A stretch of 64,000 nt of DNA from Colimorpha sp045640985 (lineage in GTDB: Bacteria > Bacteroidota > Bacteroidia > Bacteroidales > P3), in NCBI GenBank assembly GCA_045640985.1, contig JAZUFZ010000004.1:13676-77675 (forward strand). The letters are read 5' to 3'. Every line of letters starts with the position of its first letter. Position 1 is the stretch's first letter. Shown here in pieces: positions 1-7,768 of this stretch. The position numbers were made by a program, and so were the translations under genes. Under the pieces are notes generated by a model that made no database searches, had not been told where the DNA came from, and saw only the letters and a program-made list of their open reading frames with translations.

Positions 1-93
1 TCATTATGTTGAGATATTTAATAGCGATATTTCCACATCATTTCAATTTGCAAATATACAAAAAATATTTTAATATTGATATATTTCTAACAA

Positions 94-128
94 AAAAATA
101 AAGGAGCCACCCAAAGGCGGCTCCTTTT
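94..128 (-). terminator. Rho-independent terminator of the SPOR/USP pair
   Basis: An 8-bp stem (101-108 paired with 119-126, AAGGAGCC/GGCTCCTT) with a 10-nt loop. Read on the minus strand it is followed by a T-rich run (complement of 94-100). It lies about 50 bases beyond the stop of the minus-strand gene ending at 177. Confidence 0.85.
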
Positions 129-176
129 CCGGTCGAAACCGGAGGTCGAAATCTGGAAAATTTACTCTACAATAGT

Positions 177-635
177 TTATATGTCATCTTCCGACTCGGG
201 AATCATTTCGCTCCAGTCAAGCTGGATAGGATATATATCATCGTGAACCACAGTTCCCGGGTAAAATTCCTTGATATGAGTCAAAAAGCAATAGGCCTCC
301 AGGCGGGTACGGAAATCGCCGACCTTTATCTTGAAATTAGGTTCGTCAAAAATCACATAGACCTCAACTCCAGCATACTCCGACTTGAATTTATCCTTCA
401 AGGCGAAAGCGTTATTCTTGGCATTCACGCCCGAAAGGGACGCAATCTGAATTCTGTATCCAGGGATGGTACGCACCTTTTCGTTAAAATCGATGTGCTT
501 GCGGACAAGGCCATTAACGGCCGTATCACCCGTAATTGAAGTCTTTCCCTGACGGGGCGGATAAAGATTCCGCTGTGCCTGCAGCGCTCCCGCAGAAAAC
601 AGGACAATCAACAAAAGAAATATATGTTTTCTCAT
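177..635 (-). CDS. Secreted SPOR-domain protein
   Basis: This 152-residue protein has a clear N-terminal signal peptide (MRKHIFLLLIVLFSAGALQA, cleaved before Q). A single SPOR-like domain covers about residues 55-140: it opens with GYRIQIASLSG and includes the typical KIKVGDFRTRLEA segment. SPOR domains bind denuded glycan strands of peptidoglycan, so it probably acts in the periplasm at the wall or division site. It lies 3 bases downstream of the universal stress gene and shares its promoter and terminator. The partner process is not evident from the context. Confidence 0.82.
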   Translation of the reverse strand: MRKHIFLLLIVLFSAGALQAQRNLYPPRQGKTSITGDTAVNGLVRKHIDFNEKVRTIPGYRIQIASLSGVNAKNNAFALKDKFKSEYAGVEVYVIFDEPNFKIKVGDFRTRLEAYCFLTHIKEFYPGTVVHDDIYPIQLDWSEMIPESEDDI

Positions 636-638
636 AGA

Positions 639-1454
639 TTATTTTGCTGCGCCATTGATTTGTTCGGGACGGACCGAAACCACTGGAATATTGGAATCAG
701 TAATCATCTGCTGAGCGAAAGTACCCATCAGGAGATTGGAAATAGCCTTCTCCTGCTCGGTCATAATCACAATCATATCCGCATTGATTTCAGAAGCATA
801 TTCAAGCGTTGTCAAAGTAAGATTCTTCGGCACATCCACAATTTTGGTAACATAACGTATGTTATTCTTGGCAAGATGACGCGCCACCTGGTTCACGAAA
901 CTGCTCACAGTACCGCGAATATCCTTGGAATCAGAAGTATTAAGACCGAGGATGTGGATTTCCGAACCGAATGTACGGGCGAATTTCTCTGCGATATTCA
1001 CCTTCTGACGGGTAACATCCGTGCTGTCGAGCGGCAGAACGATACGGTCAAGATTCTTGTTGAAATTATAGCCCTCACGGACCGAAAGCACGGGCACCTT
1101 GGAATCGGTAATGGTACGATAGGTATTCTTACCCATCCAGTTGCGCTTGTAGCCCGACATACCGTTGGTTCCTACAATCACCAGAGAGGCATTATCCTCT
1201 TCTGCCTGCTTAGTAAGTTCCGTAGATACAACACCTTCACGGATCACATATTCCAATTTAATGCCTTTCAGCAGATGAGCCACACCTGCATTGCGGCGCT
1301 CAATTTCCTCACGGATAGGAGCCTCATCCTGTGCCTGTTCTTTCACATACACCAGTCTGATATCCTTATGCCAGCGGTTGGCAATATCAATAGCCAAATC
1401 AACAGCATTGGCTGAACCTGTCGAAAAATCGAAACCTACAATAATATTTTCCAT
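639..1454 (-). CDS. Universal stress protein, tandem UspA domains
   Basis: The 271-residue cytoplasmic protein has two UspA folds. The first (about 1-140) starts MENIIVGFDFS and carries the ATP-binding loop GTNGMSGYKRNWMGKNT followed by VPVLSVR. The second (about 150-265) ends IPVVSVRPEQ, but its loop (MTEQEKAISNLLMGTFAQ) lacks the G-x2-G-x9-G pattern, so only the first half is likely to bind nucleotide. It is the first gene of a two-gene unit with the SPOR protein. Tandem Usp proteins are common stress and energy-limitation proteins; the specific signal here is unknown. Confidence 0.88.
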   Translation of the reverse strand: MENIIVGFDFSTGSANAVDLAIDIANRWHKDIRLVYVKEQAQDEAPIREEIERRNAGVAHLLKGIKLEYVIREGVVSTELTKQAEEDNASLVIVGTNGMSGYKRNWMGKNTYRTITDSKVPVLSVREGYNFNKNLDRIVLPLDSTDVTRQKVNIAEKFARTFGSEIHILGLNTSDSKDIRGTVSSFVNQVARHLAKNNIRYVTKIVDVPKNLTLTTLEYASEINADMIVIMTEQEKAISNLLMGTFAQQMITDSNIPVVSVRPEQINGAAK

Positions 1455-1521
1455 AATGTTGATATATTTAATTCGTGAGGACGACTATATGAGCCGAGCC
1501 TTAATGATACAAATTTGCGGT

Positions 1522-1554
1522 GCAAAATTACAAATAAATTTTGAACTGACAAAA
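1522..1554 (-). promoter_or_regulatory. Bacteroidetes-type promoter for the USP-SPOR operon
   Basis: On the minus strand the -7 box TAATTTTGC is at 1522-1530 and a TTTTG -33 box is at 1550-1554, spaced 19 nt. This matches the Bacteroidetes sigma-ABfr consensus TTTG/TAnnTTTG. It sits about 70 bases upstream of the start codon at 1454. Confidence 0.75.
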
Positions 1555-1664
1555 TTTTTTTATTATAACCTGAATTTTCTCAACAGGAATACGCCTCATA
1601 AAACCTGTTGGAAGAATTGATTTTCCTGGATTTCTTTCAGTATGTACTACAGTCACTTGTATGG

Positions 1665-1783
1665 GGTAACTCCCTTCTATCTTCTTTTTATCTCCATATT
1701 AACTTCTTTTTATCTCCTTTCCTTAGAATAAGAGATAGAAAAAAGATAAAAAGAAGATAAAAAGAAGATAGAAGGGTGTTACC
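1665..1783 (+). repeat. 119-bp asymmetric hairpin repeat, copy 1
   Basis: A long imperfect palindrome. Its termini are GGTAACTCCCTTCTATC (1665-1681) and the inverted match GATAGAAGGGTGTTACC ending at 1783. The arms are pyrimidine-rich and purine-rich (TTCTTTTTATC / GATAAAAAGAAG). Two further copies of exactly 119 bp lie at 21635-21753 and 40204-40322, in the opposite orientation to this one. No open reading frame lies inside. It is located in the 516-base gap between the USP gene and pepD. Confidence 0.85.
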
Positions 1784-1788
1784 GCAGA

Positions 1789-1842
1789 GCGGAGCCCCCG
1801 ATGGTGGCTCTGCGCCAGCGCAGCCTCAGCGACCGCACACAG
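1789..1842 (+). repeat. GC-rich box next to hairpin repeat, copy 1
   Basis: A GC-rich stretch beginning GCGGAG and containing GGCTCTGCG, CGCAGCC, CAGCG and CACAG in order. The same ordered blocks occur at 21833-21883, also downstream of a 119-bp element. It is not found beside the third copy. Function unknown. Confidence 0.6.
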
Positions 1843-1922
1843 GCTCAAGCCAGAATTACAACTTGGAATTTTGACCTATACGCCTTAATTTTTTCCAATG
1901 GAAACAGACCACATAAAACAAA

Positions 1923-1952
1923 AAAGAGATGAATCCGGGGATCCATCTCTTT
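1923..1952 (-). terminator. Terminator of pepD
   Basis: AAAGAGAT (1923-1930) pairs with ATCTCTTT (1945-1952), and an inner ATCC/GGAT pair extends the stem. On the minus strand a T-rich tail (complement of 1912-1925) follows. It lies 19 bases after the pepD stop. Confidence 0.85.
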
Positions 1953-1970
1953 CGGTATTGCCATAAATGA

Positions 1971-3425
1971 TTATTTCTCAGGTACAGCAAGCAGCACTTC
2001 GGTGAGGTACTTGAAGAACTTCTGTACACTTGGAATATTCACGCGTTCGGCTGGGCTGTGAGGGCTCATAATGGTAGGTCCGAAGGAAATCATATCCCAG
2101 TTAGGATATTTACCGCCGAGAAGGCCGCATTCAAGGCCTGCATGGATAGCCATAACCTTAGGTTCCTCATTGTACAGACGCTTGTATGTCTGCTTCATGG
2201 CAGCGAGCAACGGTGATTCCATGTTGGGCTTCCAGCCGGGATAAGCACCGGTAAGTTCGCAAGTGCCGCCTACGAGTTCTGCCAGACAAACCAGACGTTC
2301 TGCCAGAGCATCCTTGGCTGTATCAACAGAACTGCGGAGGAGCGCCATAATGGTCAGTTCCTTGCCGTCAGTCTTGGTGATAGCGATATTCAAAGAGGTC
2401 TCCACGAGGTCAGCCATACTGTTGCTCATACGCTGAACCGCATTGGGAATTACCATCATTGCATTGATGATTTTCTGGGTATCGGCATCAGTCATCACCT
2501 GTGCAGGAAGTGCGATATCTTCATATTTCATGCAGAAATCAGGATCAACGGCAGAGAGTTCCTTCTTCATCCAGCCATAAACCTTATCGAATTCATCAAG
2601 AATACATTTCTTGTGTGCAACAGGCAAAGCAAGCTCTACGACTGCCTCACGCGGAATAGCATTTCTCATATTGCCGCCTTCGAGGCAGATGATACGGATA
2701 CCGCATTCAGCCACCCAGCGCAGCATACGGAAAAGAAGTTTGTTTGCATTGCCACGGCCGAGGTTGATATCCATGCCGGAGTGACCGCCCTTGAGTCCGC
2801 CGAGGGTGAGACGTACAGCACAGTAATCAGCAGGAGTTGCCTCGTATGCAGTGGGTATATGCATGGTTGCATCCACACCACCGGCGCATCCGACATAAAG
2901 TTCGCCTTCAGTCTCGGAATCGAGGTTCAGGAGCAGATCGCCCTTCATGATGCCTTCTTTGAGGTTTTCTGCGCCGGTCATACCGGTTTCCTCATCGATG
3001 GTGAACAGCGCCTCTACCGGTCCGTGCTGAAGCGTTTTGGAAGCCAGAACGGTCATTGCAGCGGCTGCACCGATACCGTTATCGGCGCCCAGAGTAGTAC
3101 CGTCAGCCCATACCCAATCTTCTTTGATGACAGTGGTGATAGGATCTTTTACAAAATCGTGAACCTTATCGTTATTCTTTTGGGGAACCATATCCACATG
3201 GGCCTGAAGGATGACACCACGGCGGTTTTCCATACCTGGAGTAGCAGGCTTACGCATGATGATGTTTCCAATTGCATCAACCTCATGTTCGATATTGTTC
3301 TTCTCGGCGAAGTCCACCAGCATGGCACGAACGATTTCTTCGTGTTTGGAAGGACGTGGACACTGGGTCAGGGAATAGAAATTATTCCACAATTCTTTTG
3401 GTTCAAGATCTTTGATAGTGCTCAT
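1971..3425 (-). CDS. pepD: Aminoacyl-histidine dipeptidase (Xaa-His dipeptidase), M20 family
   Basis: A 484-residue cytosolic zinc metallopeptidase that hydrolyses dipeptides such as beta-alanyl- or aminoacyl-histidine. Visible M20 landmarks: QAHVDMVPQK (metal His/Asp, near 80), the bridging Asp in WADGTTLGADNGIG (near 118), FTIDEETGMTGA with the catalytic Glu (near 148), LLNLDSE, and a late AIHAGLECG metal ligand. Length matches the PepD family. It is a single gene, with its own promoter at 3470-3477 and its own terminator. It is probably used for peptide nitrogen recycling. Confidence 0.95.
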   Translation of the reverse strand: MSTIKDLEPKELWNNFYSLTQCPRPSKHEEIVRAMLVDFAEKNNIEHEVDAIGNIIMRKPATPGMENRRGVILQAHVDMVPQKNNDKVHDFVKDPITTVIKEDWVWADGTTLGADNGIGAAAAMTVLASKTLQHGPVEALFTIDEETGMTGAENLKEGIMKGDLLLNLDSETEGELYVGCAGGVDATMHIPTAYEATPADYCAVRLTLGGLKGGHSGMDINLGRGNANKLLFRMLRWVAECGIRIICLEGGNMRNAIPREAVVELALPVAHKKCILDEFDKVYGWMKKELSAVDPDFCMKYEDIALPAQVMTDADTQKIINAMMVIPNAVQRMSNSMADLVETSLNIAITKTDGKELTIMALLRSSVDTAKDALAERLVCLAELVGGTCELTGAYPGWKPNMESPLLAAMKQTYKRLYNEEPKVMAIHAGLECGLLGGKYPNWDMISFGPTIMSPHSPAERVNIPSVQKFFKYLTEVLLAVPEK

Positions 3426-3469
3426 GATTGTTATATTTTAATGTCAATAATTCTTTTGAAAATTTTTGC

Positions 3470-3477
3470 CAAAGATA
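3470..3477 (-). promoter_or_regulatory. -7 box upstream of pepD
   Basis: TATCTTTG on the minus strand, about 45 bases upstream of the pepD start; fits TAnnTTTG. Confidence 0.65.
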
Positions 3478-3507
3478 CGCAGTTTTTTTGAATAGTGAAG
3501 AAAAAAG

Positions 3508-4164
3508 TTATTCACAATCACACATCCGTTCCACTATTCTCAGCGCCAGTTCACTCAGTATCAGATTCATTCTGCTCTCGGCAAGTGTTTTTATTTTTTG
3601 AATATCGCTTTCCTTCAAACCGGAATAATTCACCATAAATGTCGCATCAAATTCCCCAGTCTCCGAAAGATTCATATATTCCACTTCCGACACGCCGTTG
3701 TCGGCAAATTCGCGCCAAAGGGCCTTCCATTCCACCTGAGAGGGTTCGTCTTCCGGAGCGCTGGAATGGGCACTCTGGAAATCCTCATACATCTGCTGGC
3801 ATTGTTTTTCCATGGCGCACCCTACGATGAAGATTATCTTGTCGTACTGGGAAAGGACATCCCATTTGTTCCCGGAAGAAGGCATCATCAGCTGACCGCC
3901 CGAGGGCTGTTCCACCACATAGTACAACAGGCGGTGCTCTTCGTCATAGTAACTGAAACAGGGATATCTGACCTGAGTGTCGCTGTTATTCGAGCGGGTG
4001 AACACAGTGAGGTCGTCTTCGCGTATGAAGGACCAGCGATACAGCAGATTGAGATAGCGGACAAACTGGAAGTTGGAATAATAGGTATGCCAGAACATCA
4101 CCTGCACCTCATCCAGCTGCAGTTCCGGCAGTTCCAGTTCGTAGGTTATCGCTTTCTTCTTCAT
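3508..4164 (-). CDS. Hypothetical protein, 218 residues
   Basis: I do not recognise the family. There is no signal peptide or membrane segment, so it is probably cytosolic. It is acidic and rich in Tyr and Trp, with a long aromatic N-terminal half and a helical C-terminus. It lies 54 bases downstream of the PflX-type radical SAM gene on the same strand, so co-transcription is plausible, but nothing in the sequence links their roles. Confidence 0.6.
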   Translation of the reverse strand: MKKKAITYELELPELQLDEVQVMFWHTYYSNFQFVRYLNLLYRWSFIREDDLTVFTRSNNSDTQVRYPCFSYYDEEHRLLYYVVEQPSGGQLMMPSSGNKWDVLSQYDKIIFIVGCAMEKQCQQMYEDFQSAHSSAPEDEPSQVEWKALWREFADNGVSEVEYMNLSETGEFDATFMVNYSGLKESDIQKIKTLAESRMNLILSELALRIVERMCDCE

Positions 4165-4218
4165 TTATTTTCCTTTAACGTGAAAGCATCTGTTTTATTG
4201 CGCGATAAAGCAAATATT

Positions 4219-5184
4219 TTATTTGTGGTCATTATTGCCAGAGCCCTCGAAAGCCTCCCGCTCGGAGAAATGCGGCTGATAGTGCTGCTGCGAGGAGAAA
4301 TCCTGAACCCAACCTTTATGGAATCCCAGGTCATAGAAATGTTCCACTACCCGGTCATATTCCTCCCTGGTAAGGGTCCGGTTCAATTCGTCCGGAAGAT
4401 CGATATCTTCGGGCGGAGTATATTGCGACATAAGGGCGATATGAAGATTCAGAGAAAGATTGTCTGCAATCCAGTCAAGCACCTTCAGCGAATTATCCAC
4501 CTGTCCGGGCAGAATCAGATGACGCAGAATGATTCCCCGATAGGCGAGCCCGTCATCATCCACCGGCAGTCCTGAGCCCTTCTGGCTGAACATTTCCTTC
4601 AACGCCTCCCCTGCCCGCTCCGGATAATCGGGCGCATGGCTGTAGCGGGCCGCAAGGTCTCCGTCCATATATTTGAAATCGGGAAGATATACATCAACGT
4701 ATGGCGCCACCATCCGGAGCGTTTCCACGGAATCATAGCCGCCCGTGTTGTACACCACCGTAGGGAAAAGGCCTCTTCTATGGAGTTCTTCCACGATATC
4801 CGGCACGCAGAACGCGTAATGCGACGGACTCACGAAACCCACAATATTTTCGGTCTGCCCCAACACCGCTTCAATACGGTCGCACACCTCCTTGAGGCCA
4901 TGATAGAACACCATCCGGGAATCCACCACTCCGCGACTGATATCCCTGTTCTGGCAATAGATACACTGAAGATTGCAATGGGCAAAAAAGACATTACAAA
5001 TTCCTTTCTCGCCACAGATGGGCGGTTCTTCCCCTTTATGGACACATATAGAAGCCACCTCGGGCTCCAGACTGGCATGGCAGAAGCCCATTGAACGGGT
5101 TCGGTCGATTCCGCAGCTTCGCGGACATAACGTGCAAGTATTCATCATATTCGTCATCAACGGGTGTTCATCATCCTTTTCCAT
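4219..5184 (-). CDS. Radical SAM protein, PflX-like (COG1313) family
   Basis: A 321-residue protein resembling pyruvate-formate-lyase activating enzymes. The radical SAM cluster motif is the canonical CX3CX2C in AHCNLQCIYCQN (about residues 70-80). An N-terminal cysteine cluster (CTLCPRSCGIDR) and a further Cys pair (CGEKGICN) suggest additional metal binding, as in the COG1313 group. The middle contains VYNTGGYDSVETL and VDVYLPDFKYM, typical of this family. Substrate is unknown; no pyruvate formate-lyase or glycyl-radical enzyme gene is nearby. Met10 (MTNMMN) is an alternative start. Confidence 0.85.
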   Translation of the reverse strand: MEKDDEHPLMTNMMNTCTLCPRSCGIDRTRSMGFCHASLEPEVASICVHKGEEPPICGEKGICNVFFAHCNLQCIYCQNRDISRGVVDSRMVFYHGLKEVCDRIEAVLGQTENIVGFVSPSHYAFCVPDIVEELHRRGLFPTVVYNTGGYDSVETLRMVAPYVDVYLPDFKYMDGDLAARYSHAPDYPERAGEALKEMFSQKGSGLPVDDDGLAYRGIILRHLILPGQVDNSLKVLDWIADNLSLNLHIALMSQYTPPEDIDLPDELNRTLTREEYDRVVEHFYDLGFHKGWVQDFSSQQHYQPHFSEREAFEGSGNNDHK

Positions 5185-5238
5185 AAATCGGGACCATTGT
5201 CCGGATTGGAAATCACGAGAGACCCTCCTTAAATTTTT

Positions 5239-5247
5239 GCAAAATTA
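5239..5247 (-). promoter_or_regulatory. -7 box upstream of the radical SAM gene
   Basis: TAATTTTGC on the minus strand, 55 bases upstream of the start at 5184. Confidence 0.65.
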
Positions 5248-5380
5248 CAAAAAAAAATCCAGACCGGCAAAAAAAATAATTCTGCAAAAAATAAGGGTCT
5301 ATACCGTATGCCTTCGGGATTCCTCCGGAGCAAGGCCGTGACAGAGCCGTTCCGGCGAGGTGTCACACACGGCCCAGAGA

Positions 5381-5424
5381 GGGAGATACCTGGGAGTTAC
5401 CACGGAGATACCTGGGAGATACCA
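5381..5424 (+). repeat. 11-bp tandem repeat array, 4 units
   Basis: Four contiguous 11-base units: GGGAGATACCT, GGGAGTTACCA, CGGAGATACCT, GGGAGATACCA. They are preceded by TGTCACACACGG and AGAGA, resembling the leader of the array at 63418. The rest of the 566-base gap (5185-5750) holds two promoters and no supported gene. Confidence 0.85.
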
Positions 5425-5579
5425 CAAAAAACGGCTTGAGAAAAATGGCATGATTCCGGTTCAAAAAAGCGGGACGAATGATACGCGGGAGATCGTGCCA
5501 AGTGCCAGGAAACAGAGATTCCGAAACGGATATTCTCAAAAAAAATATAATTATAGTAACAATATATAAAATAATTTCG

Positions 5580-5588
5580 TATCTTTGC
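5580..5588 (+). promoter_or_regulatory. -7 box of the pgpH-yfhO-glycan operon
   Basis: TATCTTTGC, fitting TAnnTTTG, 163 bases upstream of the first start codon at 5751. No closer promoter is apparent, so transcripts probably have a long 5' leader. Confidence 0.65.
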
Positions 5589-5750
5589 ATCATCAAAAAG
5601 GCTATGCCGAAAACGGAGAATTGTGAATAGCGAATTGAAAAACAATAAATTGTAGAATCACGAACCAGGGATTTGAACTGTTCCGCATTGCCTGACTGTT
5701 GAACGAAGCGGGTTCATCACGGCTGGAAGTTGCACCATTAAACAAGAATC

Positions 5751-7754
5751 ATGCGCAAGATACTCTCAAAAATAGTAACACATCTCAGTACGATATACAA
5801 GATACTGGCGCTGCTGGTGACGATATCGTTAATTCTGCTGATGTTTCCCCAGAACCGCAAAAGCACGCATTACGAGTACGCAGAAGGAAGTTTCTGGAAA
5901 GGAAGCGACCTCTACGCGCCCTACGATTTTACGGTATTGCGGTCGGAAACCGAGATGAACCAGGAGATGGTACTGGCGAAATCGCAGTCATTGCTCTACT
6001 ACCACCGCGACAGCGCTGCCCATGCGCTTGCGCGTGAGCGCCTGGCCGCCAGCAGTCTGAGCCGGAAAGAACAGCAGGCGCTGAGGCGGACTCTGGACAG
6101 CATCTATGAACGCGGATACATGGAAATGCCAGCGGACATATCGGACCCGGACGGTCATACGATAGTGATTCTTTCGGGCAATGTGGGCGAGGAACACCGC
6201 GTGGAGGAGTTTCTGTGTGAGGACAATATCGAGAGCCGGTTTCTGGTGGACAGCATTCTGGTGCCGAGTTTGAAATATGATGCGGAACGCACCCGTCTGG
6301 AACTGGATTCGCGACTGAGCCAGACAAAATACACTTCCGATATGGTTCAGGCGGGAGAACTGATCATCGCAAAGGGCGAGCGGGTAACGGAACAGAAGGC
6401 GAGGGTCCTCGGTTCGCTGGAGAAAGAGAATGACATAAGATTTGCGGACCAGTACAGCGGAATAAACCATTATCTGGGGCAGTTCCTGCTGTGCCTGATG
6501 GGATTTCTGACGCTGTATGTATTTCTCAAAATCACGAAACATCCCATTCTGGAAGACGACCGGAAGGTGACTTTCGTGCTTACCATCGTATTGCTGATGG
6601 CGGGACTGGTGGCGCTGATTCTTCAGATTGAACCCGATTGGATGCTGCTGGCTCCGTTGTGCATCGCGCCTATACTGATGCGGGTATTCTTCGACATGCG
6701 GGTGGCGCTGTATGTGCATCTGGTGACCATCATCGTACTGGGAAATATGGTCCCCAACAGCTTTGAATTCACGTTCTATCAGCTTATCACGGGTATGATT
6801 ACGATTATATCTGTGAAGAGTTTCGAGCGGAGAAGTAATTTCTTTATCGTGAGCGGACTGATATTCTGCAGTTATTCGCTGATATATGTATGCGGACTGC
6901 TGACGCAGGACACCAATTTAGGAGGACTGGACTGGCAACGGTTCGTGATATTCTTCCTGAACGCCACGCTGACGCTTCTCTCCTACCCGCTGATATACCT
7001 GTTTGAGAAGATATTCGGAATGACTACAGACCTGACATTGCTGGAAATATCAAGCACCAATACCCCGGCCCTGCGCGCCTTGAGCCGTCAGGCTCCTGGA
7101 ACCTTCCAGCACGCCATGCAGGTGGCCAATATCAGCGAGGACCTGATCAACGAAATCGGAGGAAACGCCCTGCTGGCACGCGTGGGAGCCATGTATCACG
7201 ATATAGGCAAGACCACAGCGCCGATATATTTCTCGGAGAACCAGAATACGGAATATAACCCGCACGACGAACTGGACTGCGAGGAGAGCGCACAGATCAT
7301 TACCCAGCATGTGCGCGACGGCATCGCTCTGGCAAAGAAATACCGTCTGCCAGGCGTGGTAGTGGATTTTATCCGCACACACCACGGAACCACTACAACG
7401 GGCTATTTCTATACGAAATTCAAGAACCTCCACCCCGATGAGGAAATCGACCCGACGATATTCGTATATCCAGGACCAAGACCATTCTCCAGAGAGACCG
7501 CAGTGGTTATGCTGGTGGATAGCGTAGAGGCCGCATGCAAGAGCCTTAAAGAACCAGACAAAGAAAGTATAAGCAGACTCATAGACAAGGTAATCAACGA
7601 CAAAATCAGCGCCAACCAGTTGAGCAACTGCGATATCACCTTCAGCGATATCAGCCGCATACGCGACATTCTGAAGGATAAGATGCTGAGTATATATCAT
7701 GTAAGAATCACATACCCTACGGCTGAAAACCTACAGGGAAAAACCTTGAACTGA
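5751..7754 (+). CDS. 7TM-HD family phosphohydrolase (PgpH-like)
   Basis: A 667-residue membrane protein with the PgpH architecture. There is one N-terminal membrane segment (about 13-33), a large extracytoplasmic 7TMR-HDED region (about 34-240), a cluster of membrane helices (about 245-430) and a C-terminal cytosolic HD domain. The metal-binding HD pair is His483-Asp484 in MYHDIGK, and a downstream THHGTTTTGYFY fits the extended HD motif. Characterised relatives hydrolyse cyclic di-AMP; that activity here is inferred. It is the first gene of a six-gene run; the next gene begins 14 bases after its stop. Confidence 0.9.
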   Translation: MRKILSKIVTHLSTIYKILALLVTISLILLMFPQNRKSTHYEYAEGSFWKGSDLYAPYDFTVLRSETEMNQEMVLAKSQSLLYYHRDSAAHALARERLAASSLSRKEQQALRRTLDSIYERGYMEMPADISDPDGHTIVILSGNVGEEHRVEEFLCEDNIESRFLVDSILVPSLKYDAERTRLELDSRLSQTKYTSDMVQAGELIIAKGERVTEQKARVLGSLEKENDIRFADQYSGINHYLGQFLLCLMGFLTLYVFLKITKHPILEDDRKVTFVLTIVLLMAGLVALILQIEPDWMLLAPLCIAPILMRVFFDMRVALYVHLVTIIVLGNMVPNSFEFTFYQLITGMITIISVKSFERRSNFFIVSGLIFCSYSLIYVCGLLTQDTNLGGLDWQRFVIFFLNATLTLLSYPLIYLFEKIFGMTTDLTLLEISSTNTPALRALSRQAPGTFQHAMQVANISEDLINEIGGNALLARVGAMYHDIGKTTAPIYFSENQNTEYNPHDELDCEESAQIITQHVRDGIALAKKYRLPGVVVDFIRTHHGTTTTGYFYTKFKNLHPDEEIDPTIFVYPGPRPFSRETAVVMLVDSVEAACKSLKEPDKESISRLIDKVINDKISANQLSNCDITFSDISRIRDILKDKMLSIYHVRITYPTAENLQGKTLN

Positions 7755-7768
7755 AAAAGAAAACACAA

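Noticed and set aside
5663..5690. tRNA T-loop-like string (complement of AGTTCAAATCCCTGG) on the minus strand
   Set aside because: The bases on either side cannot form the 5-bp T stem, and no acceptor, D or anticodon arm can be drawn around it.
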